This document shows, one piece after another, positions 53,930 through 63,724 of a DNA stretch of 64,000 nucleotides (position 1 is its first letter; the number at the start of each line of letters is the position of its first letter). The notes under the pieces are model-generated. The model made no database searches, was not told the origin of the DNA, and saw only the letters and a list, made by a program, of their open reading frames with translations. This DNA comes from Eumeta japonica (Eukaryota; Arthropoda; Insecta; Lepidoptera; Psychidae). Made by a program: the position numbers and the translations under genes. The stretch covers positions 94,976-158,975 of the forward strand of contig BGZK01001402.1 in the NCBI GenBank assembly GCA_005406025.1, written 5' to 3'.

Positions 53930-54205
53930 TATCTCTCGAGAAAATTACTCCCTCCGATCCGTCAAGAATTGGAGATGCCGTCGCATCAGTGCGAATAAAT
54001 GAATAATATCCGTGGAGATCAACATCGAGTCTAAAGTGGGCGGCTGAAACTTCACAATCGGCGCGTCGTAGGCGGCGCGACGGCGCCCGCCCGCGCACCG
54101 CCGCGCCGCCTGCGAGTTGTGCCTGCGTATTCCGGACTAGAACTACGAGAACTTTTAATCCGCCTATGTATCTTCCGCACGCTATTAACTTCGATTACAT
54201 CGTAG
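53930..54205. promoter_or_regulatory. GC-rich island
   Basis: GGCGCGTCGTAGGCGGCGCG, ACGGCGCCCGCCCGCGCACC and ATTCCGGACTAGAACTACGA, with less GC-rich flanks (GAGATGCCGTCGCATCAGTG). A 67-codon minus-strand frame (53895-54098) stays open and its C-terminal half (LDVDLHGYYSFIRTDATASP) is not simple repeat, but there are no clear splice signals. Candidate conserved element; a small exon is possible. Confidence 0.3.
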
Positions 54206-54209
54206 AAAA

Positions 54210-56215
54210 GTGAGTGCATTGATGGGAATAAATTATTTATTTATTGATAGGTAAAATTAAAAACATTATGAATCTATAAACAGACTTTTCTGTACGTAAC
54301 ACTCGTTTGAAAGCTAATCGAAACAAGGTCATCATAGCTATACGAGTCACACGGTTGTCTTAAAAAGGTTTACGGAACTCTTATGTATGTATGTATTTAC
54401 TAGCTCGGTGCGCTAGCAACTCACAGACAGTTGGAAATATATTGCTAAGAGAGTTCCCGAAAGTATTATTTTAGCGCTCGCACATGCCATATTGTTCTAA
54501 CGATTAAGTTTAACTTTTTAAGTAGTGTACCTGCATACCACACACGTATGGATATATTGAAATAATATGAATATATATTATTGCAAAAACATCGTTAAAA
54601 TTACTTATTAATTTTCTAATGTAACTTTGTACGCTCAATATCTTTAGACATTTACTGTGTTATTTTTCATCATTTATTTTGTAATCTCAGTGTATAGGTT
54701 TTGTAATGTAAGTAAAGAATATTTTTTACATTTTTTTTCTATTAAATCTAAACTGTTTCGAATATAAAATGGAGAATGATCAATTTTCATCTATTTTCTT
54801 GAATAAAGCTATGTATTCGAAAATTATGACTATTATGAAATTCCAAAGAAATATATATATTAGACTCTTACAAAAAGGTTTTTCTATTGATAAGGCACAA
54901 TATACAAATTTTTTAAAGTTATACTTCTTTTGGCTCGTTATGAAGAAATGCTAAGAATCAATTTTTATCAGGGTGACTTGAAAACTGCATACAGTATGAA
55001 GGTTGCTCGCAAACGGGTTAGCGAGCAACTTGAGATCACTAATAGCTGATGTGTCAAACGTTCGAGCTGGAGGAGTTTCCATTTATTAAGATATGGACGA
55101 CACTAACAATATTATTACTCCAAATATTGACATGACTGTAATATAGGCAGAATTAGTAAGTCAACAATGACATCAGTCTGTGAGTTTTGTGTAGCTGAAT
55201 ACAAATGGAAGAAGGCAACAAAATGACGTCAATACATTTCAATTTTTTACTTAAAAATTGTAATAATTTCGAATAAAAAAATAAAATTGATATAATGTTT
55301 TGGATAAGAAACTAAATATTAAATAACTTAATTTTTAAGATATAAATTAAACTTTATCGACCATATTGACTATCCCAGTTGAGTCCTTTTATTGTTTTAT
55401 TCTAATTATTTAGTTGCATCAATTGAAAATAATTGTTCAATTACTCTAAAGAAGTATGACTTCTTATGCGCGTACGTAAGTACACGCACCATTATTTTTA
55501 TAAATATTATAGATGGAAAACTTAGAGGCAAAAGCGAATCTTATATTCAGGTACTAAAAAGAAAGGTGATAGATTGTAATATTCAAGGAATCCCAAATTT
55601 TACTTCTATAATTAGTGATGTCTAATAACTTTATATTAAAGTTTTCACGTATTACAGTGTTTTATTTTCGTCACTCATTTTACAAATTGTACACTAATGT
55701 TAATAGTTGGTTGAGAGCGCATCTCTCGGTACCGGCCAATGGATGTGTATCCTGTTGCGTGTGTTAGTCCAACAATTCTTGTTGATATTCTAAATTGCTA
55801 CGAGAGTAACAAATAAATTTTAATAATAATCAGTGAATTATTTTTATATATATACTATTAATTTAGATTGTCAATCCCTTTAAACTCAAACTTCAATTTT
55901 TAAATGGAGTTTCGTAGTGGAAAAACAGATGGTCAGCGGTGCGTCGTATGCTGGTGTCGTTGCGTACTATAGGCAATGAAGTTCTGTGAAGTAAGAGACA
56001 TCACACGATAGAACAGTTCTCATGGGTCTAACATGCCTTTACTCCGCATTTCTAAGTTTGAAAGTTTAGAATTCAAAATATTATAAAACAAACATCGGTA
56101 CCTACAAGTTACATTCTTGTAACATATTGTTACAAAAACCCATTAGTTATTGTATTTATATAATTTAAATGGGAAACGTTGGTTTTAAATAACAAAACGG
56201 TATTTCCTATTTATT
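54210..56215. other. AT-rich DNA, no gene recognised
   Basis: Two plus-strand frames (54769-54954, 61 codons; 55392-55625, 77 codons) lack recognisable domains. Slightly complex patches lie at 55700-55790 and 55915-56045. Nothing further can be supported. Confidence 0.45.
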
Positions 56216-56219
56216 TATT

Positions 56220-56320
56220 AATTCGTAAGCTCCCCGTGAACACGTGCAGGTCGCGGGCGGCGCACGCGCCGCTTCACACGCCGGCTTTGCGTACCCAATC
56301 GCCCGGTATTATGCTAATCT
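56220..56320. promoter_or_regulatory. Short GC-rich island
   Basis: GTGAACACGTGCAGGTCGCG followed by GGCGGCGCACGCGCCGCTTC. It contains an E-box (CACGTG) and the palindrome GGCGCACGCGCC. Candidate conserved element. Confidence 0.3.
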
Positions 56321-56324
56321 ATAA

Positions 56325-57300
56325 TCTGACTTAACTGTAACCTATACGGCCAACGATTTGTTTATTTTCACACACCCAACTTTTGTTTCAAAAATTATGT
56401 ACTATTCCACAGTATATATTCCACAGGAACTATTGAATAGTTCTATTGTTCTCCTAACAAATAAATATTTCAGACAATAATTTTATAAATATTGAAAATT
56501 AAATATTGCATATGTATTCAAAAACGCTTCGGTGATAGGTAAATATTGTGTCGTGTTCAGATCATGTGGCGGTCGGGCCTCCGGCGTCAATATTAAATGA
56601 CTGTTTAATTTATTAACATATTTATATACTTTATAGAAAACGAAAAATAATATTATATATAATGACACATTAAAAGAACTTTTCATAAGTCAAATTGTAT
56701 TCTTTGATCATATGGGCGTCTCTCTCAGTCGTCTGTCTTCAAATTTGATATAGCTGTAGCAGATATGCACCGGATTTTAAGCTACGATATCGAAATTGAA
56801 TCTTTCTATGCAAAAAGGGGATGTTTGGTGATCCATTTTTTATGAGATAAAAAAATACTACTTCATGTAATGATTTTTTTTTTATTTTTGTAAATGCAAA
56901 GGCATAAGCATCGTAGATCTTAATGGTTTGTTATGTCGCTATTGAATAAAAAAGGATAATGAAGCCATATTAACATCGGAATAAATGTTCATAAGTAATA
57001 CAAAAATATATTAATTTTTTAGACTCTTTATTAAGAAATCAATGCAAGCATATATTTATTCAATTTAAATTAAAGAAATAAAAGGCTAGCTAAAACCTTT
57101 TTTATCTTCTTCCACGTTATGTTCTGTGATCAGTAGTTAAAAAATATTTCTATAAAACCTCATGTATACCTGATGTATGTGCGAAATAAGTTTACACTAC
57201 ATCTCATTTCGTTTGATTAATTTATTATTAACCATTTATGTATGGATTTTGACGACGTCCTTTTAGCAGGGGACAATTCAATTTCGAAAGAATATCGACG
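56325..57300. other. AT-rich DNA, nothing recognised
   Basis: No gene or clear repeat is visible. Confidence 0.5.
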
Positions 57301-57306
57301 TTTATC

Positions 57307-57338
57307 AACGCGAATCCTCTTTTGTGAGGATTCGCGTT
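57307..57338. repeat. Perfect 13-bp hairpin, 6-nt loop
   Basis: AACGCGAATCCTC (57307-57319), loop TTTTGT, exact reverse complement 57326-57338. Confidence 0.8.
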
Positions 57339-57398
57339 CGATTCAATAAAAAGCACGGAGGCCGGATGCCTCATATGTCACCTGCACCAACCTAACTA

Positions 57399-57815
57399 CA
57401 GTCGACCCCCGGTAATCCGGCCCCTTTCTGATCCGGCGCCCCTTGTAATCCGACATGCCTATCACTGTTGCTTGTAGAAACAGAAATATTTTTTTGACAA
57501 ATCTTCATTAACAAATGATTAACAAGGTTGCAAATTGTACGCCCCACCACTACACTGTATTGTGCTCGACGCGCTTCGTTTTGGTTTTTATTGTTCAGTT
57601 TGAATTTGACTTCTAAATCCGACATACATGTGTAGCATGATTTGCAGTTCAGATAGAATTTTATTATTTTGATCTGTAATTTGTCGGATTACAAGGTATT
57701 CTTTTTCAAAAAAATTCGAACTACAGGGAATCTTAGGCAGTACTCTATAATCCGACAAATTCGATAGTTGGACACTGCCCTGCAAAACGTTTATCGGACT
57801 TCCAAGGGTTCACTG
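57399..57815. mobile_element. pogo/Tigger-like MITE
   Basis: The left end is CAGTCGACCCCCGGTAATCC and the right end, inverted, is CAGTGAACCCTTGGAAGTCC; TA flanks both sides (57397-57398, 57816-57817). CAGT tips, the CCCTNGGTAATCCG-like TIR and TA duplication are typical of pogo/Tigger elements of the Tc1/mariner superfamily. Inside, CCTTGTAATCCGAC (57441-57454) and its exact inverse (57683-57696) form a second TIR-like pair, and ATAATCCGACAAATTCG is a further copy. At 417 bp it encodes no transposase. Confidence 0.75.
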
Positions 57816-57819
57816 TATT

Positions 57820-58145
57820 ACATAATCCCCCCCCTTCGAGTAAAAGAAAATCGAATGAAAGTATTTTTTTTTGTATACAAGCTTCATAGCAATTGACAAT
57901 GTACGTACCGCGCCCTACCTATATGTTGAACGATGGACGTGTTGAGTGGTGTGTTAAGGTCATACTACACCCTTTGGCCTGGCTTTAAAATTACGGTTTC
58001 AATCGTTTACAGTGACTATATACTCATTATTTCGCATAAAACGCGTAGCCATGCCGCCAGGGTGTCCTCATCTACCAAAACCACATAAAAACGACGATCA
58101 CTCCAAAAGACTAAACATAGTACTTGTATAAAAATTCAACTTAAA
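57820..58145. other. Mixed sequence, nothing recognised
   Basis: A C-run (57828-57835) and ordered sequence at 57955-58075 are present, but no domain or repeat is recognised. Confidence 0.4.
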
Positions 58146-58149
58146 AAAA

Positions 58150-58565
58150 TTTAATGTATCTTAAACTAGAGTTGGTGGACGTCCCGAAGGCTTGTGGGGC
58201 TGCCAGAAAATGTCGGCCGCCACTGAACCGCAGTGGCTCGGCCAGCACCCTTCTAGCACCACTCCGCCCTCGAGTGTTTTTAGCATCTGAAACTATGCGT
58301 TATGTAAGGGAAAAATTCTGATCATACTATCAGCCGTCAATCCTGATTCAGTTCATGTCAGAAAGCAAACCGCACTGATGTACCGTCGCAACTCTACCAG
58401 TATAATGCCTCCATACCTCACCTCTATCACATAATCTTTAATAATAAAAAACAGGTCACCGTAGGTCTTTTTTCTGTTCCGGCTTTTCTGCCATGTCTTC
58501 AGATGAAGAGCGCGGCGTTGGCCGCCTGGAGGTCCACTACTAGCTTTCACAAGGACATGTAACAT
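58150..58565 (-). other. GC-rich coding-like block, possibly exon or transposon remnant
   Basis: Two GC-rich patches (58175-58285 and 58490-58560) are separated by AT-rich DNA. On the minus strand the first reads, from an ATG at 58288, MLKTLEGGVVLEGCWPSHCG, SVAADIFWQPHKPSGRPPTL, V, stop. A pyrimidine-rich AG lies directly before it (CATAGTTTCAG). The plus strand of the same patch is also open (GLWGCQKMSAATEPQWLGQH). The second patch contains, on the minus strand, an ATG followed by AEKPEQKKDLR and a GT. The two minus pieces do not join in phase. I recognise no family. It lies just downstream of the gypsy pol and could be part of that element or of a host gene. Confidence 0.3.
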
Positions 58566-58678
58566 AAAAAGGACAATGTGCTAAATTATGAAATTCACAC
58601 TATTTTATCATCATCACATTTTATTAAATTGGATTGCAAGGCAATGATTATTTAACTCGTGTTTATCCTGATATTTTA

Positions 58679-59760
58679 TTATACGCTAAGTTTGAACTTT
58701 TTTAACCGAGATACATGAACTATATTCCGCATGCGTTCATTGAGTGACTCTATTTTATATGTGGCGCTCGACAACTTTTCTGCAATTATATATGGTCCTC
58801 TATAACATCGCATTAATTTAAACGTTTTAATTATCACCCTTCTAAGTACATATATGATTATTAAGTCTCCTACACGAAACTTCAAACATTTCTTACCACT
58901 ATGGTACCTAATTTTTTGTTTAAACTGTTTGTTTCTAATATTTACAAGAGCCTTATTAACAATATTATTTACAAATACTTGTATCTGAGCCACGTTATTA
59001 TGTGATTTATTATGTTTCCTAACTAAATTTATTTAATAATAGTTGTAAAACAAACTGATAATAGTTGCAAAAGCGTTCTATGAAGTATTTTTATCAAACC
59101 ATTTGCCTGCTGGTGAAACGCAGTAGCCAATCGCGATGCTGTTCCAAATGCTCCAATCGTGTCTGTCACCATTCTCAAGCAAAAGACAATATTTTGGTTG
59201 GATATTATTTCCTGTGCGGAACCAAATTTATAAAATATTACGTTCATTAAAAAATGTGATATCGCTTCGGTAGTGACTAACGGAATTGCTTTTCTGATAA
59301 CATATTCAGAGGCATACTCTATAGCAGTTATTTTATATTTATTACCGCACATGGACCTTCTAATGGGAACAACCACATCAATTACAATCTTTTCTAAAAG
59401 ATCTTGAACTATAATTGGATGCAATCTAGCCTGATTGCTCATTTTTTTCTTTCTAAACATACAAGAAATGAACGATGTAATCTTTCTCAGCATTCTTCAC
59501 GAAATATCTCTGTTTCAACTTTGCTAATGTTTTTGTTAATCCAAAATGCCCCCTGACCAAAGTTCATCATGAATTTCTTTCAACACGTCATCCAACATAC
59601 ACCTCGGTAAAACTATTGCCTCTTTTTTATACCCTATCCAATCTATTCTTTTATATAAAATTTCGTTTCTCACTAAAAAGTCTCTATACCTACCTCCATT
59701 CCTATCTAAGGCTTCTACAGTACGCTTATAAAATACATCATCTCGTTGCCTTTCTATCAA
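58679..59760 (-). pseudogene. gypsy integrase remnant
   Basis: N-terminal part 59536-59760 (VEALDRNGGRYRDFLVRNEI, KEIHDELWSGG) leads to where the HHCC zinc site should be; only part of it is left before a stop. The core (59029-59493) shows LEKIVIDVVVPIRRSM, GNKYKITAIEYASEYVIRKA and YKFGSAQEIISNQ: the first Asp is kept (IDVV), the second is Asn (ISNQ for ISDQ) and the expected Glu of the NGLVER motif is lost (NGLIKI). The C-terminal domain (58679-58993) reads FRVGDLIIIYVLRRVI, LMRCYRGPYII and TYKIESLNERMRNIVHVSRL. The protein could not integrate DNA. Confidence 0.88.
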
Positions 59761-59791
59761 GTTTCCGCCAAAAACGTATATACCGCTAACT

Positions 59792-60720
59792 CTATCTTCT
59801 TCTTACTTCGCTACTCTCCCTAAGTCGATTTCTGAAAAGGAAATTTGCCACTACGTTTAGACGTCCCGATGTATGTGCAATTTGAAAATAGTATTTTTGT
59901 AAACAAAGCGCCCATCTGGCTAATCTGTCACTAAGATCTTTATTTTTTTTCAGCCAACATAAGGCTTTGTGGTCCGTCACTACTTCAAACGTCATTCTCG
60001 GAATTAATGTATAAAGTTCTTAATGCCCACATAACTCCTAAGCATTCATGTTCTGTCGCTGAATATTTCTTTTCTAAGTCGCTCAATTCGCGACGCATAG
60101 CCTATTGGGCGCATTTCTCTCAGTTCCTTCTCTCCTTGCATCAGAGATGCACCTAATGTTTCCCCGCTAGCATCTACAGATAACCGAGTCACTACTCCAT
60201 CGTCATTATTTTCAAAATGTTTCAATATTGGAGGATCACATACGCAATTCTTTAACCTTTCAAATGCTGTCTGACATTTCTTAGACCAATAAAATTTATT
60301 ACTCTATTTGAATAATTTTGTTAATGACAAAGTAATTCGTGCGTAATTCTATAGGAACTTTCTATGATAGGATGTGAACCTTAGAAATGATTTTAAATTC
60401 TTCGCGGTTGACGGTTCCTCTAATTCTAAAATTGTATCTAACTTCTTTCTGGAAGATTTGACTCGCTCTTTACTAACTTCATAACCTAGGACTGTCACAT
60501 GTGAATCTTAGAAATAATTTTAAATTCTTCGCGGTTGACGGTTACTCTAATTCTAAAATTGTATCTAAGTTCTTTCTGGAAGATTTGACTCCCTCTTCAC
60601 TAACTTCATAACCTATGACTGTCACTGATTCATAACGAAAACTATATTTCAGTGATTTAACCATCGAATTCGCTTCTCTAAGCATAATGAGCACATCTCT
60701 CAAAACATTACAAAATTACT
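59792..60720 (-). pseudogene. gypsy RT C-terminus and RNase H remnant
   Basis: RT thumb-side motifs: VLRDVLIMLREANSMVKSLK, YSFRYESVTVIGYEVSEEG, EPSTAKNLKSF. The connection and RNase H follow: WSKKCQTAFERLKNCV, DPPILKHFENND, LSVDASGETLGASLMQGEKE (catalytic Asp of the VDASG motif present, about 60170-60185), MRPIGYASR, and then, in the frame 59792-59995, FEVVTDHKALCWLKKNKDLS and RLARWALCLQKYYFQIAH. RNase H degrades the RNA of the RNA:DNA hybrid in reverse transcription. The EPSTAKNLKS segment occurs twice because of the tandem duplication. At least three frameshifts are needed to read it through. Confidence 0.85.
60372..60625. repeat. 127-bp tandem duplication inside gypsy pol
   Basis: Unit 1 is 60372-60498 and unit 2 is 60499-60625; both start ATGTGAA(C/T)CTTAGAAAT and end GACTGTCAC. 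By eye they differ at 7 of 127 positions. The length is not a multiple of three, so the duplication shifts the reading frame. Since both copies have since diverged, it happened some time ago, after or around the loss of function. Confidence 0.9.
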
Positions 60721-60739
60721 TTTCCATAGAAATTTTGAA

Positions 60740-61970
60740 TTTGTACATATTAAAACAGTCTGCATGCCGTTGAACGGGTGATAAATTTGAAATATAAACT
60801 ACAACAAGGGGATGCCATCATGAAATTAGTAGTGCGAGCTATGCTCATAAACGTAAGAAAGAACAGCAGAATAAGGTTCCTACTAATTAAATAAAGAATA
60901 GTTTCTGCTGTTTTGTAATATCCCGATTATCTATCTAGATATGCAACAGTGGTTGTTTACATTGTGTGTGCATTTTTATTAGTTAGAATGTTCCAGATTT
61001 ATATTGTTTGTGTACATTGGATACGGCATGTACGTATTTCGCTTTTTTATAATTAATTTGTGGCTTATTTTTAAAATTTGAGAATGTATTCGTCGAGGGG
61101 TATTTAAATCGTAATTTGAGAGCTGAAAAGTTACTCTTCTTTTGACGTTAAAGTAGTTCCGTAGTGCATTTCTGTATTTCAATGTTGCTGAATATATACC
61201 TGTTTTTTTTTTTGTGAGACAGTATTTCCTTTTATTTCCATCTCGGTTCTTGAACTCTGACCGAGTTACGTCGTAATTATAAATTTTGTTATTGACTTGC
61301 TGTTTTAAAAACAGAAACATTTTTATCTGATCCAGTTCTTCCAAATTATCAAAGCTTGAAAATACAAGTTTTGTAGTTTTATTAAAAGAAATAAAAACAA
61401 ATAAAGCCTTCCTTTCGATGGGAAAATATTAAAATGTCCATATGCCAGTCTGTGCAGACGCACAATCCGACTCAATAGGGAATAGTGAGCTTAACATTAA
61501 AACAATTCAAGATGTAATAAAAAAATAATCTGTGGAGAAATAGTTTTAAGGATTAATTGATTAATTCAATTCCATTCAATTTCATTTCATTCGTTTTATT
61601 TCGCATACTTTCATGCTATGCCGTTTTATTCCACTTCATTACTTTAATCAATTTAATTTATTCAACATAAACAATTGCATTGGTGGACGAGTTTTATATA
61701 CGTTGCTTTCTCATCAGTAGATGCTCTTACTATCGAAATTATTAAAGAGTTTTTACCTTCTATAAAATTAAACTTCATCGGTCCTGGATATAATCGCACC
61801 GATGATGACGTGTGTCACAACTGCCCAATGAAAAAATACACATCATTTGATACCTTAAAGAGATACACTGCAAACTTTTTATGTTTTATTAATCACGCAA
61901 TAAAACACTAACACACCTGAACAAACGTTTTAATAAAAACGGACCCGACGTTAAAACGATTTGAGCGATC
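60740..61970. other. AT-rich DNA with a 121-codon frame
   Basis: A minus-strand frame (60979-61344) encodes a Lys/Arg/Asn-rich polypeptide (YDVTRSEFKNRDGNKRKYCL). It is the longest open stretch near the gypsy pol and on its strand, upstream of it, so it could be a gag remnant, but no gag motif (major homology region, CCHC) is visible. A plus-strand 78-codon frame (61675-61911) has no domain either. Confidence 0.3.
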
Positions 61971-61974
61971 CATT

Positions 61975-62120
61975 CTGTATGCGGCGCGGGCGCTGCCCAT
62001 CGCTGTTGCTGCGTCGCCCGCGCCGCCGACACTTCATTTCATTTCGCTCACAATTATAATTGGCTCGATTGAGTTTTTGCACTCCGACCCGAATAGTAAC
62101 GAGTTGGACCGCGTTAACGT
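61975..62120. promoter_or_regulatory. GC-rich island
   Basis: GCGGCGCGGGCGCTGCCCAT and GTCGCCCGCGCCGCCGACAC, followed by the ordered AT/GC mixture CACAATTATAATTGGCTCGA and TGGACCGCGTTAACGTTAAT. It is similar in style to the other islands, with TAAT cores next to it. Confidence 0.35.
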
Positions 62121-62124
62121 TAAT

Positions 62125-62900
62125 TTGTTATCATTTAGTGTTTTCAGAATGAAGTCATATAGTTCATTTTTGAAATAATTCATAAGCAAATTAGGTTAGA
62201 CTTCATTTCTGTCGATAAAATTCTTAGCTAGTTACAGGCGGCACCCACTTCTGGTTTTCCAAAAGAAATTAACAGATAAGAAAATATTATTTAAATAATG
62301 ATGATAATTTTAAGAAAATATGTACTATCCCGGATATCAGCTCATATGGGATTAGAATGGTGTTTAAGTAAATAAAAAATATTAACACACCAGAAGAAGT
62401 CAGCATTATGGCCGAACTTTTGAGATTGTGTGGAAAATCGTATTTATTATTTTATTCTGTTATACTCGAAAATACAGCGCTAGATGCGCAAAGCAGAGAT
62501 GTTGTGGTGCTATTATTAATAAAAGGAGACCTATTACGTCTTTAAACCACATGCGTAAGTTCTTTTCGAGAGTTATTATTTATAAGTTGGGCCAAACAAA
62601 CCGATCTCCCGAAAAGATTTTATGACTATAGATTACGTTCAGACCGTCGGTAAATTATACAAAATTTATGTTTGGTGAATATGTATTAAGAAAAAACCTT
62701 TAATTCAATCGAAATATGGGTGAAGTTACATTGCCTTCCGCGATGTCATAGTAATTCACTATATCAAAGTACGAAGATGTTTGCTTAACATTGTCACCAT
62801 CTATCAGAGCAATACAATGAAATTACAAAACAATCTAAATCTAAAGAGGTGTGAGAAAGAAAATGCCGTATCTCCGAAACTTTCCACTAGAGCACTGAAG
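62125..62900. other. AT-rich DNA, nothing recognised
   Basis: A 65-codon plus-strand frame (62428-62625) has no domain. The upstream part of the RTE element beginning near 62905 may extend into this region but is not recognisable. Confidence 0.4.
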
Positions 62901-62904
62901 CTTT

Positions 62905-63722
62905 TCAATTTAGAATAATACAGAATCACTGTCAATCATGAATATATAACTGACGTTTTACATGTTGACGATGTGACCATACTGGCGAAATCGATGACTG
63001 AAATCGCCAGCATATTACGAGAGTTTGGATGGTTTTTTTAAGAAGGTGGTATAAAAATGAATATAGTCCAGACAAAAATCATGTGAAATTTAAGTGTTTA
63101 TCCCTCTAGTGACAGTGAGAAGTGTCCAATCGAAAGTTATAGAGAAATGTGTTTAATTCGACAAACTTTTTGATTAGGAAGATATAATTTCTAATAAAGG
63201 TTACATGAAGAATCATCTTATTGGATAGGATTTCGGAAACTTCGACATATTTTCAAGTTTAATATACTTCAGTGTCTAAAGATAAAATTCTTTAAACAGT
63301 CCATATTTCCATTGTTGGTATATGGATGCTAAAGATGGTCTGTAGTTGTTACTTTTATAAACAAATTAAAAGTGACTTAAGGTACCATGGGAATAGTTAA
63401 AACCAGGGTTTGGTTGTTAGACCATGCGCAATGAGGAAATTCTCAGAAGAACGCAACCAAACCGAATCTTAAGCGCTCAGAATCAGCAAATTCAAGTGAC
63501 AACAGGTAAGCCACATTTCTCATAGAACTGATGACCGATGTAAAAAAGATTTTCGAGTGGCCACTTAGAAAAGGATGATAAAACGTGGTGCGGCTTCTTA
63601 CTAGGTGGACTGACGATCGGGTAAAAGTTACGGGCCACCTTTTGTTGCAGGCGGCTCAAGATCGTGTGTCGCGGAAATCAAGAGGAAGTGCCTATGGCCA
63701 GCTGTGGTCGTCCAAGGGTTGA
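62905..63722 (+). pseudogene. RTE LINE reverse transcriptase C-terminal half (HmRTE-like)
   Basis: The plus strand reads LHVDDVTILAKSMTEIASIL (catalytic YxDD region, both Asp kept, 62960-63020), GIKMNIVQTKIM, then CLKIKFFKQSIFPLLVYGC near 63270-63330, and finally WTDDRVKVTGHLLLQAAQDR and GSAYGQLWSSKG with a stop at about 63720. These match the RT palm, thumb and conserved C-terminus ('RWTDD..KVAG..W...AQDR..W...GEAYVQQW') of lepidopteran RTE elements such as the Heliconius HmRTE family. There are stops and frameshifts throughout, and the endonuclease and the N-terminal RT are absent. It is a 5'-truncated dead copy, different from the family at 39-41 kb. Confidence 0.85.
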
Positions 63723-63724
63723 AT

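Larger units (their letters stand above)
58675..60735 (-). mobile_element. Ty3/gypsy LTR retrotransposon, truncated pol remnant
   Basis: On the minus strand, pol domains run in order: the 3' part of RT (about 60720-60300), RNase H (60300-59792) and integrase (59760-58679). RT upstream of the catalytic YxDD region, protease and gag are not found. No LTR pair was identified. Domain order RT-RH-IN is that of Ty3/gypsy. Frames shift repeatedly, and a 127-bp tandem duplication (60372-60625) breaks the RT/RH junction. The tail at 14735-14926 is from the same family. Confidence 0.88.

Noticed and set aside
53895..54098. 67-codon minus-strand frame (LDVDLHGYYSFIRTDATASP...)
   Set aside because: Half is compositional from the GC island; no splice sites or family. 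Mentioned in the island entry but not called as a gene.
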